Assembly (NCBI GenBank): GCA_021442885.1
Contig: JABUVA010000007.1
Coordinates: forward strand, 2,474-14,845
DNA from: Methanobrevibacter sp.
GTDB taxonomy: Archaea; Methanobacteriota; Methanobacteria; Methanobacteriales; Methanobacteriaceae
DNA length: 12,372 nt
Reading direction: 5' to 3'
Of this stretch, positions 1 to 9,000 are shown piece by piece. Position numbers and translations under genes: made by a program. Below the pieces are notes generated by a model, which was given only the letters and a program-made list of their open reading frames with translations, was not told the origin of the DNA and did no database searches. Every line of letters begins with the position of its first letter. The stretch's first letter is position 1.

Positions 1-282
1 GTATATAAAATAAAAACAACCTGTGATGTACTATCAATAGATTTAGGTGGAGGATATCATCCAGACACTGTTTTTAAAGTATTTTACATATGGTCATCAA
101 CATTTACTCCTAAAAACACATTAATTAGAAATAAAGGATTATTGGATTTCTGTAATTCATCTATTAAAACTGATGAGGATTTTAAATCAACCGAAGGTTA
201 TTTAGATTCATATAATCGTGAAGGAATTCCTCCACAAATCAAAGAATTCGATTTATGGACATCTTCATTATCTAAAAAATAA
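1..282 (+). CDS. 3' end of an unrecognised protein gene (5' truncated by window edge)
   Basis: The frame starting at base 1 is open for 93 codons and stops at TAA 280-282. It contains no in-frame ATG or GTG, so this is the C-terminal part of a gene beginning outside the window. The visible residues are mixed and soluble-looking, with no membrane segment. They include a short glycine run (SIDLGGGYHPDT, about residues 12-23), an aromatic stretch (FKVFYIWSS), two cysteines and a charged tail ending SLSKK. I do not recognise the family and assign no function. Codon use (GAT, AAA, TTA, ATT rich) looks like the rest of the window, which supports real coding. It is followed by a T-rich stretch and then a new promoter, so it is probably not co-transcribed with the downstream aromatic-pathway genes. 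Confidence 0.7.
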   Translation, partial: VYKIKTTCDVLSIDLGGGYHPDTVFKVFYIWSSTFTPKNTLIRNKGLLDFCNSSIKTDEDFKSTEGYLDSYNREGIPPQIKEFDLWTSSLSKK

Positions 283-311
283 AATCTTTTTATAAAATAT
301 AAAATATTGAC

Positions 312-318
312 TTTTTTT
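312..318 (+). terminator. Oligo-T stretch after the first gene
   Basis: A run of seven T (with a T5 at 286-290 upstream) lies 30 nt after the stop of the truncated first gene and before the promoter of the next operon. Archaeal RNA polymerase commonly terminates at oligo-T tracts without a hairpin, and I see no strong hairpin here. It is a plausible terminator by position and composition only. Confidence 0.35.
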
Positions 319-339
319 CCATTTCCTTTAAAAAAACAC

Positions 340-347
340 TTATATAG
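340..347 (+). promoter_or_regulatory. Archaeal TATA-like box for the aromatic/tRNA cluster
   Basis: TTATATAG is preceded by an A-rich run (about 331-336) that could serve as a BRE. In archaea transcription starts about 22-27 nt downstream, here near 367-374, which would leave a short leader of about 25 nt including the Shine-Dalgarno at 385-389. A second TATA-like string (TTTATAAG, 369-376) lies too close to the ATG unless the transcript is leaderless, which the good Shine-Dalgarno argues against. Called from pattern and spacing. Confidence 0.5.
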
Positions 348-384
348 GTTGAAATTAAATAAATATAATTTATAAGTATAAGAT

Positions 385-389
385 GAGGT
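385..389 (+). promoter_or_regulatory. Ribosome binding site of ADH synthase
   Basis: GAGGT lies 7 nt before the ATG at 397 and is complementary to the usual archaeal 16S 3' end. It fixes ATG 397 as the start. Confidence 0.7.
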
Positions 390-396
390 AATAAGA

Positions 397-1188
397 ATGA
401 TTGGAAAAAAGATTCGTCTTGAAAGAATCATTAACAGAGAAACTAAAAGAACTGTAATTGCCCCAATGGACCATGGTGTGTCTAGTGGGCCTTTAAAAGG
501 AATTGTTGATATTGATTCAACAATCGAAAAGATTTCCCAAGGTGGAGCAGATGCAGTACTAATGCATAAAGGTATTGTTGAACAAGGTCATAGAGGTTAT
601 GGTAAAGATATTGGACTTATTGTTCACCTATCAGCTAGTACAGCTCTTGCACCAGATCCAAATAACAAAGTATTAGTAACTACTGTTGAAAAAGCAATTC
701 AATTAGGAGCAGATGCAGTTTCTGTTCATGTTAATCTTGGTTCTAATACTGAAAGTGAAATGTTACAAGAATTAGGACTTATTTCTGAGACTTGTAGTAA
801 ATGGGGAATTCCATTACTTGCAATGATGTATCCGCGTGGACAAAAAGTAGAAAACGAGCATGACGTAGAATTAGTTAAACATGCAGCTCGTGTAGGCTCT
901 GAATTAGGAGTAGACATTGTTAAAACTAATTATACTGGTGATCCTGATTCATTTAAAGAGGTTGTTGAAGGAGCATTAGTTCCAGTTGTAATAGCTGGTG
1001 GACCTAAAGTTGAAACTAATGAAGATTTACTTAGAATGGTTAAAGACTCTTTGGAAGTTGGTGGTGCAGGTGTAGCATTTGGACGTAACCTTTTCCAGGC
1101 TGATGATCCATTTAACGTAACAAAAGCTATATCAGAATTAGTTCATAATGATTTAGAAGTTGAAGAAGCATTAAAATTATTTGATTAA
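397..1188 (+). CDS. aroA': 2-amino-3,7-dideoxy-D-threo-hept-6-ulosonate synthase (ADH synthase)
   Basis: This 263-residue protein belongs to the archaeal class I aldolase-like family typified by MJ0400. The family condenses 6-deoxy-5-ketofructose 1-phosphate with L-aspartate semialdehyde to give ADH, the first step of the DAHP-independent route to 3-dehydroquinate. It is a cytosolic TIM-barrel enzyme. Seen here: the APMDHGV motif (Asp25, His26), MMYPRG with Tyr145, and [10 protein letters not shown] with the Schiff-base Lys176; these match Asp33, Tyr153 and Lys184 of MJ0400 with a constant offset of eight. The C-terminal phosphate-binding segments VIAGGPK and [10 protein letters not shown] are also present. 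Length is normal and ATG 397 has a good ribosome site. The next gene begins 9 nt downstream and encodes the following enzyme of the pathway, which separates this protein from a glycolytic fructose-bisphosphate aldolase. Confidence 0.93.
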   Translation: MIGKKIRLERIINRETKRTVIAPMDHGVSSGPLKGIVDIDSTIEKISQGGADAVLMHKGIVEQGHRGYGKDIGLIVHLSASTALAPDPNNKVLVTTVEKAIQLGADAVSVHVNLGSNTESEMLQELGLISETCSKWGIPLLAMMYPRGQKVENEHDVELVKHAARVGSELGVDIVKTNYTGDPDSFKEVVEGALVPVVIAGGPKVETNEDLLRMVKDSLEVGGAGVAFGRNLFQADDPFNVTKAISELVHNDLEVEEALKLFD

Positions 1189-1197
1189 GGTGATTGT

Positions 1198-2328
1198 GTG
1201 AAAAATAAATTCGCTTGGATAATGACTCCAAATAAACCTTGGGATGAAAGAAAAGAAATGATAACAACAGCTTTAGAGTCTGGAATAGATTATGTTTTAG
1301 ATTTAGAAGATTTTGATAAAATTAAAAAACTTGGTAATGTTAATGTTATATCTAATTATGAAGAGGCAGATATCTATTTAGTTGGAATCAATGGTGAAGG
1401 TGATGCTTCTTTAGTCCTTAGTGAAGATTTATCACAATCAGAAGACCTTAAAAATGCAAAAAAAGCAAAACAAAAAGGAAAAACAGTTTGTGCATATATT
1501 GAAATTACAGATAAATTCCATGAACAATTAGCTGTTGAAATTGGAAAATATGTTGATTATGTTATTCTTGTTGGAACAGACTGGACTGTTATTCCTCTTG
1601 AAAATATTATAGCAGACCTTCAAAAAGAAGATGTTGAGATTATAGCTGCAGTTACAGATGCTCATGAAGCTAAAGTAGCTATTGAAACTTTAGAAATAGG
1701 AACTGATGGAGTAATTTTTGAAGCTAATGATTTTAATCAAATTAAAGAAATATCTACTTTAATGGATGATTTATCTAGTGTTAAATATGAGTTAACAGAA
1801 GCTACAATTACTAATGTTAAACCTTTAGGTTCTGGTGATAGAGTTTGTATTGATACTACAGATATGATGAAACCTGGTGAAGGAATGCTTATTGGATCTT
1901 ATTCCAAATCCTTATTCTTAGTACATAGTGAATCTCTTGAAAGCGAGTATGTTGCTTCAAGACCATTTAGAGTTAATGCAGGGCCTGTACAAGCATATGT
2001 TATGGTTCCTGGAAATAAAACAAGATACTTATCTGAGCTTAAAGCTGGAGATGAAGTTTTAATTGTAAATACTGAAGGAGAAACTAGAACTGCATATGTT
2101 GGTAGAAGTAAAATAGAGAGAAGGCCATTAATTTTAGTAGAAGCTGAATATAATGGTAAGATTATTAGAACTTTACTTCAAAATGCAGAAACTATTAGAA
2201 TTGTTGATAATAACAATAATCCAATTTCAGTAGCTGAATTAAAAGTAGGAGATAAAGTTAAAGTTTATGTTGAGTCTAGTGCTAGACATTTTGGTATTGC
2301 AATAGATGAGACTATAATAGAACAATAG
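1198..2328 (+). CDS. aroB': 3-dehydroquinate synthase II (archaeal type)
   Basis: This 376-residue protein matches the MJ1249-type dehydroquinate synthase family. The family uses NAD+ to deaminate ADH oxidatively and cyclise it to 3-dehydroquinate, feeding the shikimate pathway. Family hallmarks visible are the N-terminal [17 protein letters not shown], the glycine-rich [20 protein letters not shown] (about residues 210-229), the following [15 protein letters not shown], and [18 protein letters not shown] (about 255-272). The start is GTG 1198: GGTGAT at 1189-1194 is an overlap-spaced ribosome site immediately after the previous stop, and the resulting N-terminus fits the family. It lies between its pathway partner and thpR, and its stop at 2326-2328 nearly touches the next start, so translation is probably coupled. 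Confidence 0.93.
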   Translation: MKNKFAWIMTPNKPWDERKEMITTALESGIDYVLDLEDFDKIKKLGNVNVISNYEEADIYLVGINGEGDASLVLSEDLSQSEDLKNAKKAKQKGKTVCAYIEITDKFHEQLAVEIGKYVDYVILVGTDWTVIPLENIIADLQKEDVEIIAAVTDAHEAKVAIETLEIGTDGVIFEANDFNQIKEISTLMDDLSSVKYELTEATITNVKPLGSGDRVCIDTTDMMKPGEGMLIGSYSKSLFLVHSESLESEYVASRPFRVNAGPVQAYVMVPGNKTRYLSELKAGDEVLIVNTEGETRTAYVGRSKIERRPLILVEAEYNGKIIRTLLQNAETIRIVDNNNNPISVAELKVGDKVKVYVESSARHFGIAIDETIIEQ

Positions 2329-2333
2329 GTGAT
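2328..2333 (+). promoter_or_regulatory. Ribosome binding site that decides the thpR start
   Basis: GGTGAT overlaps the last base of the dehydroquinate synthase stop codon and lies 4 nt before ATG 2338. An in-frame GTG at 2329 sits inside this site, so it is very unlikely to be the start. The ATG gives the expected N-terminus MSVRAFLAIEL. Confidence 0.65.
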
Positions 2334-2337
2334 AGAT

Positions 2338-2895
2338 ATGTCAGTTAGAGCATTTTTAGCAATAGAATTAAAAGATGATTTAAGACACAAAATATATGAA
2401 ATTGAAAAAGAATTTAAAAAAATTGATGCTAAAATCAATTATGTTAAAGAAGAAAACCTTCACATTACTTTAAAATTCTTTGGTGAAATTGATTTAGAAG
2501 GAATTGATTTAATCTCTGAGAAAATAGAAAGTGTACTTGATAATTATGAACCTTTTGGTATTAATGTAAAAGGTTGTGGTGCATTTCCTAATAAAAATCA
2601 TATTAGAGTTCTTTGGTTTGGAACTCAGGATAATAAAATCTTAAACCAACTTCATGATGATTTAGATACTGAATTTGCTTCTATTGGCTTTGATAAAGAT
2701 AAAAACTTCAGTACTCATGTTACTTTTGGTAGAATGAAATCTCAAAAAAATAAAGAGGCGGTTCGTGAACAAATTGATAAATATGAGTCACGTGAAATTG
2801 GGCCTATGGATGTTAAAAAGATTATTTTAATGAAAAGTACTTTAACAGCTGAAGGACCAGTTTACAATCCAATTAAAGAATATAAGATTGAGTGA
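2338..2895 (+). CDS. thpR: RNA 2',3'-cyclic phosphodiesterase (LigT/ThpR, 2H family)
   Basis: This 185-residue protein is from the 2H phosphoesterase superfamily. Its two signature HxT motifs are HITL (His42, Thr44) and HVTF (His127, Thr129), on the two halves of the bilobal fold. The N-terminus MSVRAFLAIEL and the segments LKFFGE and TFGRMK are typical of LigT/ThpR. The family opens 2',3'-cyclic phosphates to 2'-phosphate ends and can join RNA ends by 2'-5' linkage in vitro; the physiological substrate is unsettled, though tRNA or its fragments are favoured. ATG 2338 is preferred to GTG 2329 because of the ribosome site. The gene is sandwiched in the operon and is followed after 4 nt by the CCA-adding enzyme, a pairing seen in other archaea that fits a role in tRNA end metabolism. 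Confidence 0.9.
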   Translation: MSVRAFLAIELKDDLRHKIYEIEKEFKKIDAKINYVKEENLHITLKFFGEIDLEGIDLISEKIESVLDNYEPFGINVKGCGAFPNKNHIRVLWFGTQDNKILNQLHDDLDTEFASIGFDKDKNFSTHVTFGRMKSQKNKEAVREQIDKYESREIGPMDVKKIILMKSTLTAEGPVYNPIKEYKIE

Positions 2896-2899
2896 TTTA

Positions 2900-4267
2900 A
2901 TGGATTATACCTCAATATTAGAAGATATTAAACCTACTGAAGTAGAAGATGAAAAAATTCAAGAGATATCTAGAAATATTCTAGATTATCTTACTTTTCA
3001 ATGTGAGAAAAGAAATATTGATGCAGAGGTTTTTTTAGTAGGTTCTGTTGCTAAAGGCACTTATATTAAAGGAAAATCTGATATTGATGTTTTTATTTCT
3101 TTTCCATTAGATACTCCTGTTGAGGAGTTAAAAGAAACAGGACTTTTTTTAGCATATAATTGTAATGATTATTTTAATGGAAAAGCAGATGAACATTATG
3201 CATCACATCCATATGTCACAAGTAAAATTAATAATTTTGAAGTTGACTTTGTACCATGTTACAGAATCCATGATGGAAGTGAACTAAAGTCTGCTGTTGA
3301 CCGCACTATATTGCACACAAATTACATTAAAAGATACCTAAAAGAAGAACAAAAAAATGAAGTACTACTTTTAAAAAGATTCATGGATATGACAAAAACA
3401 TATGGATCAGAATTTAAAGTAGGAGGATTTGCAGGATATCTCTGTGAACTATTAATAATTAAATACAAAACCTTTGAAAACACACTAAAAGAAGCATCAA
3501 ACTGGAAATACGGTGAAGTAATAGATTTAGAAGAATACGAGACTTCTAAAATGTTTAAAGACCCACTAATTGTAATAGACCCAACAGATAAAAACAGAAA
3601 TGTAGCAGCAGCATTAAGACTAGATAAAATGGGAGAATTCATACAATCAGCTAGAAACTACTTAAACTCAAAAAATAAAGAAAAATACTTCTATCCAGTA
3701 GAAAAAGAAATAACAAAAGACAATATTATTGATAAATTTAAAAAACGAGAAAGTAAAATAATAGCTATTAAATTTACAATACCACAAATACCTATAGACA
3801 CACTTCATCCTCAACTAATGAAAACAGTAGATGCAATAGCTAAAAGACTTGAAGAAAATAAATTTAATGTATTTAACCATGGTTACTGGACAAATGAAGA
3901 TAATATAGCTATTTTTATATTTGAAATGATAAACAGTAAACTTAACTCTGTTGATATTAATAAAGGTCCTAAAATCTTTTTTAAAAAAGCCTGTAATCAA
4001 TTTATTGAAGCTCATGGTATTGAAAACTGTTATGTTGATGGAGATTTTCTAGTTGAAAAAATACCACGAAAGTTTAACACAGCTACTAGCTTTATTGAAA
4101 ATCTATTTACAGAAAAAAATATTAAAAAAATAAAAGTAGGAAAAAATCTTAAGGACTGTATTTTAAATAGCTATTCATTTATAGAATTAGCTGATTTAGA
4201 TGCACCTGATGACTTTTGGTGTTTCTGTGATGATTTAATTAATCCAGGCCAATACATTCGAAGATAA
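2900..4267 (+). CDS. cca: CCA tRNA nucleotidyltransferase (archaeal class I)
   Basis: The 455-residue enzyme adds or repairs the CCA 3' end of tRNAs using CTP and ATP without a nucleic acid template. The nucleotidyltransferase signature is clear: GSVAKGT (residues 48-54) followed by DID (Asp61, Asp63), with the third metal-binding carboxylate in EVDFVPCY (Asp116). Further class I features are RTILHTNYI and the helical segment GSEFKVGGFAGYLCELLI. Length is normal for the archaeal family. The start is ATG 2900, 4 nt after the thpR stop, with GAGTGAT at 2890-2896 as ribosome site; an upstream TTG at 2888 in frame would overlap thpR and is not favoured. It is the last gene of the + strand cluster and its stop lies one base from the stop of the convergent exporter gene. 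Codon choice shifts around 3300-3830 (see findings). Confidence 0.93.
   Translation: MDYTSILEDIKPTEVEDEKIQEISRNILDYLTFQCEKRNIDAEVFLVGSVAKGTYIKGKSDIDVFISFPLDTPVEELKETGLFLAYNCNDYFNGKADEHYASHPYVTSKINNFEVDFVPCYRIHDGSELKSAVDRTILHTNYIKRYLKEEQKNEVLLLKRFMDMTKTYGSEFKVGGFAGYLCELLIIKYKTFENTLKEASNWKYGEVIDLEEYETSKMFKDPLIVIDPTDKNRNVAAALRLDKMGEFIQSARNYLNSKNKEKYFYPVEKEITKDNIIDKFKKRESKIIAIKFTIPQIPIDTLHPQLMKTVDAIAKRLEENKFNVFNHGYWTNEDNIAIFIFEMINSKLNSVDINKGPKIFFKKACNQFIEAHGIENCYVDGDFLVEKIPRKFNTATSFIENLFTEKNIKKIKVGKNLKDCILNSYSFIELADLDAPDDFWCFCDDLINPGQYIRR
4113..4146 (-). terminator. Possible oligo-T termination zone for the NRPS-exporter operon
   Basis: Read on the minus strand, this stretch gives three T-runs (complements of A7 at 4113-4119, A7 at 4124-4130 and A6 at 4141-4146), beginning about 120 nt past the exporter stop and inside the cca coding region. 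Because only one base separates the two stops, any minus-strand terminator must lie within cca. The assignment rests on T-runs alone. Confidence 0.25.
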
Positions 4268-4268
4268 T

Positions 4269-6023
4269 TTAATTTTTAATTGTAATTACAGTATCATTTA
4301 AACCTAAAACTCTTTCATAATCAATTTTATCTGCAATCTTATTTAATACAGACACACGGTCAAATGAACAATTAACTTCAGCATCTATTTCAACAGTTGG
4401 GTTAAATTCTATTCCTTGATCTTTAATACAAATTAGAATATTCTTTTCTTGAAGTTTAATAAGAACATCAATAGTATCTATTTTTTCATTAATTTCTATT
4501 ATATTAACAAGCATTTCTTCAATAGCTAAACTAACAATTACACTTGTTTTTTCTTTCATTTTTAATTTATTTAAATATTCATTAACTTCTTTAGATAAAT
4601 CTACTGCTTCTTCTACTTTTCCATTTATTGTTAAATCAAGAACACTGTCTGGTTTTGCATTTTTTATAAGGAAAAATCCACTATATTCTCCATTTGTCTT
4701 TTTATTAAGATATTTGGAATATATGAAAATAAATAATATTACAATAATATCAGCTAGAATAAAACTAATCCAAATACCATTGATTCCTATAAAGTTTACT
4801 AGAGTATATGATCCAAAAATAGGAACTATAAAACCTTGAACACATGCGATTATAAATGACAATTTGTTATTTTCAATTGCTTGTGCATAGAAAATATAAG
4901 TAAATGTAACAGATGTACCAAGATAGCTAAGGGAGAATAAACGAATTGCATTTACAACAACAGGTATATCTGCAGGATTATTAACACGATAAACCATTAA
5001 TAATAATTCAGGATAAATTACAAATATTGCCATTAATATGAAAGCTGCACTAAATGAGACTTTAAGAGCTTTTTTAACAACATATTCTACACCAGAATAG
5101 TCTTCTTCATTATTATAAACTGAAACAATCGGAGACATTGTTTGAGCAGAACCTATTAAAAACATATATAAAATGTATAAACAATTCCAACAGATACCAA
5201 ATGCTAAAACTCCAGAACTTCCAGACACTACAATAAGTAAACTATTAATTAAAAACATGTTTACTGTTAGAAATAGCTGAGTAGATGAAGACGGAAATCC
5301 AGAAATACATATTTTTTTAAGATAATTGAAAAATGAGGTTGTTTTTATTTTAAATGGTGATATTATTTTAAATGTTCTTTCAGATTTAAAGAAATATATG
5401 CTAATGTAAACTGAACCTAAAATATAACCTACAACAGAAGCTAAAGCAGCCCCACCAACACCCATATTAAATACACTCATAAATAAGATATCACAAATAA
5501 TATTTACCACATTTGAAAGTAAAATTGCTTCAAATGGTAATCTTGGAAGACCATCAGCTCGTATGAAATAAGATAAACTCATCATATAACATAAAAAAGG
5601 AAGGCCTAAAATTATAATAATGTAAAATGCTTGTACTTTAGGAATTAAATCATTGTTAGAACATAAAAAATGAATAATACTATCAGAAAATATCAGTCCA
5701 AAAATCATCATTAATATTCCAATACTAACAAGACTTATAATAGAAACAGTAAAATATAGGTTTGCCTTTTTTCTATTAAATTCAGATTTACTTACAGATG
5801 CTAAAACACTACCTCCTAAGCCTATCATCCAATAAATTAAATTAGTAAAAGTTATTACAGGACTTACAAGTTGTACAGCAGTAAAGTTTGAAGTACCTAT
5901 TAATAGACTAACCATTATTTTATCAATAAATAAACAAATATTGCCAGCCATTGATGTAAATAATGTAGGTAGGAAAAACTCTTTAAATTTACTTGAAATC
6001 AAATCATATTTACGTTTGTACAT
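4269..6023 (-). CDS. MATE-family efflux transporter fused to a C-terminal RsbW-like HATPase domain
   Basis: This 584-residue two-part protein starts with a MATE (multidrug/oligosaccharide-lipid/polysaccharide superfamily) transporter. About twelve hydrophobic segments lie between residues 14 and 436, in two six-helix halves joined near 213-236. MATE features include FLPTLFTSMAG at the N-terminus and YFIRADGLPRLPFEA around 152-166. A cytoplasmic HATPase_c_2-like domain (about 460-584) follows, with an N box (Glu503, Asn507) and a D-x-G-x-x-F-x-P box (Asp535, Gly537). Start ATG 6021-6023 has GAGGT 7 nt upstream. The gene follows the NRPS after 21 nt on the same strand, so export of the NRPS product is the natural inference; drug export is the alternative. 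MATE pumps use ion gradients, so the ATPase domain is probably regulatory rather than energising transport. Confidence 0.88.
   Translation of the reverse strand: MYKRKYDLISSKFKEFFLPTLFTSMAGNICLFIDKIMVSLLIGTSNFTAVQLVSPVITFTNLIYWMIGLGGSVLASVSKSEFNRKKANLYFTVSIISLVSIGILMMIFGLIFSDSIIHFLCSNNDLIPKVQAFYIIIILGLPFLCYMMSLSYFIRADGLPRLPFEAILLSNVVNIICDILFMSVFNMGVGGAALASVVGYILGSVYISIYFFKSERTFKIISPFKIKTTSFFNYLKKICISGFPSSSTQLFLTVNMFLINSLLIVVSGSSGVLAFGICWNCLYILYMFLIGSAQTMSPIVSVYNNEEDYSGVEYVVKKALKVSFSAAFILMAIFVIYPELLLMVYRVNNPADIPVVVNAIRLFSLSYLGTSVTFTYIFYAQAIENNKLSFIIACVQGFIVPIFGSYTLVNFIGINGIWISFILADIIVILFIFIYSKYLNKKTNGEYSGFFLIKNAKPDSVLDLTINGKVEEAVDLSKEVNEYLNKLKMKEKTSVIVSLAIEEMLVNIIEINEKIDTIDVLIKLQEKNILICIKDQGIEFNPTVEIDAEVNCSFDRVSVLNKIADKIDYERVLGLNDTVITIKN
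4272..4646 (-). other. HATPase_c_2 (RsbW/anti-sigma-type) domain of the exporter
   Basis: Residues about 460-584 resemble RsbW/SpoIIAB-type GHKL domains: SLAIEEMLVNIIE is the N box (Glu503-x-x-x-Asn507), ICIKDQGIEFNP is the G1 box (Asp535, Gly537), and the end IDYERVLGLNDTVITIK fits the family's closing strand pair. The second glycine-rich box (usually G-x-G or IGI before the last helix) is missing: the equivalent stretch reads SFDRVSVLNKIADKI. ATP binding may therefore be weak or lost, with the domain kept as a protein-binding module. Relatives bind STAS-domain antagonists, and such a gene could lie upstream of the NRPS, outside this window. Confidence 0.75.
4273..4277 (+). terminator. Possible oligo-T terminator of the + strand cluster
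   Basis: A T5 run begins 6 nt past the cca stop, already inside the antisense strand of the exporter gene. Longer T6 runs follow farther in (for example 4481-4486). No hairpin is evident. It is weak evidence, but some terminator must exist in this zone. Confidence 0.25.
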
Positions 6024-6030
6024 TTATCTT

Positions 6031-6035
6031 ACCTC
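6031..6035 (-). promoter_or_regulatory. Ribosome binding site of the exporter gene
   Basis: Minus-strand GAGGT lies 7 nt before the exporter ATG, inside the 21-nt gap after the NRPS stop. No TATA-like box fits between the two genes, which supports a shared transcript. Confidence 0.65.
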
Positions 6036-6044
6036 AAATTAACT

Positions 6045-9000
6045 TTAAACATCAAAGAAATCCATTTCATGTAAATATCTAATAAAGTTATAAATATATG
6101 AGTCAGAAATTAAAGGCCATTTAAGACCTAGAGAATATAGGATTTTAATAGTATAGCTATTGTCTACAGGAACTGAAACACGACTACCATCATGAGAAGC
6201 ACCAGATGTAATAAATCCAGAAACACTATCTCTTCTATTCTCATCATTTAATATTTCATTTAAGGCATCTTCATACTGTTTTTTAGCAACTGGTGTAATA
6301 TTAATTCCTAGAGGTTTAATAATATTTAAGATATCTCCAAGATAAACAGTATGATTATTATATCCATGGAATACAGTACAATCTTTAGGTGCTTTAGCTA
6401 ATGTAACAATTGATTTAGCAGTCATATCTATTGGTGAAAATTCAACAATATCAGTTAAACTAGAGTATGGTACTTTTCCAATAGCTGTATAAGCTTTAAA
6501 TGTATTTAAAAATGCATTTGTATCAAAGTTGATTTGGAACTCACTATCAGAACTTCTAGCCATTAAATTACCAACCCTAAATATTTTAACATTTAAATCA
6601 TCAGTAATAGCAGATTCTAATATAGCTCTTTCAGCTAAAAATTTACTGTTAACATATTTGTTGTTTATTTTCTGACCAATATATAAATCAGTTTCATTAA
6701 ACTTAGTATCTAGAGGTGGGAAGTTATTTACACTTTTTCCAGAGACACTATAGGTTGAAACCTGTACATATTTGCATTGTTTGTATTTAGCAAATTTTAA
6801 ACCATTAATAACACCACCATAGTTAATATCTTCAATATCTGTTCCAGATGAGAAGTGTTTAACATTAGCAGCACAATTTATTAGGGTATTAATATCATAT
6901 GAGATTAACTTTTCAAAGTCTTTAAAATCAGTTATATCTCCATCAATTACATGAATCCTTTTATTCATTAAGTTTTCATAGTTATTTGCAAAGTAATAGA
7001 ATAATAATAATTTTAATCTATCTTCTGATGTTAAATTACCTTTTGATCTTACTAAACAATAAATATTTCCAGTTTCATTATCTATTAATTCTTTTAAAAC
7101 ATGTATTCCTAAAAATCCTGTAGCTCCTGTTAGAAGAATATTACCTAAAGACTCTTCCATTTCACCATTCATAAATGTTTTAAGATTATTTTTCTTTAAG
7201 AGTTTATTAATTGAAGTATAATCATAATCCTCCTCTTCATCAAATTCTTTAAGAGAATCATTTGACAGTACAAAATTAGCTAGTTTTCTAGGTGTTGGGT
7301 TTTCAAATACAACACCATAATTAAGCTCATAATTTCTAGCTAAAGCAGCCATTGTAATTTTAGTGACTAATAGTGATGTTCCACCTATTTCAAAGAAATT
7401 ATCAGTAGCTCCTACTTTATCTAATGTTAAGATGTTTGCAAAGGTATTTGCAAAGAAAGCCTCAACATCATTAGTTGGAGCAACATATTCAGAAATTAAA
7501 ACTGGTGCTGGTAAGTTTTTCTGATCAATCTTACCATTTAATGTTTGTGGAAGTTCATCTAACTCCATGTAAACAGTAGGAACCATATAATAAGTTAATC
7601 TTTGTGATAATTTTTCTTTTAAATCATCAATATCAATAGAAAACTCATTTTCATCTAGATTCTTTTTATAGTCATCTGAAACTGTAAAATAGGCACATAA
7701 ATGATCATTACCTTTAATATTTCTTACAACTACAATAACATTTTTTATAGGTTCATATGAGGATATTGCAGATTCTACTTCACCAATTTCTATTCTAAGA
7801 CCTCTAAGTTTAATTTGATTATCAAGTCTTCCATAAATAAAGACATTACCATTCTCATCATATTTAGCAAAGTCTCCTGTTCTATAATATCTAACACCAT
7901 TTATTGTTACATAAACTTCTTTTGTTTTCTTAGGTCTATTAATATAAGACCTTGAAACACCTTTTCCTGCAATAAATAACTCACCAGTCACATTTGCAGG
8001 TAATGGATTTGAATCTAAATCCATAATCTCTTCATAGGTATTGTAGATAGGTTTACCAATAGATAATGTTCCATCATCAATATTATGCATATTTGTTACA
8101 ATAGTTGTTTCAGTTGGACCATAAATATTGATAACAGTGCCATTATAGTTTTCTTCAAGAAACTCCCTTAATGGTTGTGCAAATGCTTCACCACCAATTA
8201 AAAGCATTTTAAAATCTAGGAATAGTTCAGATAATCCTTTGATATCTAAGTATTCAAGTAAACGTGATGGAGTACCAAGATAAATATTTGCTCCAGTATT
8301 TTTAAGTAAATCAATTAAAGCTATTGGATCTTTATACTGTTCATTATTTGCAAATGCAACAGGTACACCATTACAAATAGAAGTTAAAGACTCATATAGA
8401 AACATATCAAAAGCCACTGTACTTATTGATAAAGACTTATAATTTTCTTTTTTATAATTTGTAGCAATTTCATGTTGATAATAGCTTTTAGGTGAAGGAT
8501 AAACAAAATTAGCTATATTTTCATGTTCAATCATAACACCTTTAGGTAGACCTGTAGAACCTGAAGTATATATGACATATGCAAGATTATCTCCTTTTAT
8601 ATCAACATTTGGATTAGATTCATCTTCCTCTTCAAGTAATTCGTTAATATCTAAAATTTGATTATTATATTCACTTAAATCAACATTATGTTTATTAATT
8701 ATATCATCAACAATGATAAATTTAGAATCACTATCACTTAAAACATGTTCTATTCTCTCTTTAGGATAATCAGGGTCAATTGGGATAAATGCACCACCTG
8801 ATTTAGAAATACCAATCATAGAAGCAAAAACATTACTGTTTCTATTTAGAATAAACATTATTTTATCTTCAACAGTTACGCCTTTTTTAATTAAGCTATT
8901 AGCTATTTTATTTGCCTTAATATTAAGTTCATTGAAAGTGAAATCACCATCATCAGCATTTAAAACTAAATCATCACTATGTAAGTCAACTTGTTTTTCA

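Noticed and set aside
198..431. Minus-strand open frame of 77 codons
   Set aside because: It overlaps the end of the first gene, the promoter region and the start of ADH synthase, has a low-complexity Phe/Tyr/Lys-rich translation, and has no family features. It is an AT-rich shadow frame.
397..2328. Idea that the aromatic genes supply an aryl acid to the NRPS as part of one biosynthetic cluster
   Set aside because: They are in a convergent operon with tRNA enzymes and make a general primary precursor, and no aryl-acid branch enzyme is present. Proximity alone is not enough, although the Asp235 loss in A1 leaves an aryl substrate possible.
3322..4015. Two minus-strand open frames inside cca (3322-3642 and 3815-4015)
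   Set aside because: They lie antisense to a well-supported enzyme gene, and their translations are complement-derived with no motifs or ribosome site of note.
4269..6023. Exporter as an ATP-driven pump because of its ATPase domain
   Set aside because: The C-terminal domain is GHKL/RsbW-like, with no Walker A or ABC signature, and MATE pumps use ion gradients.
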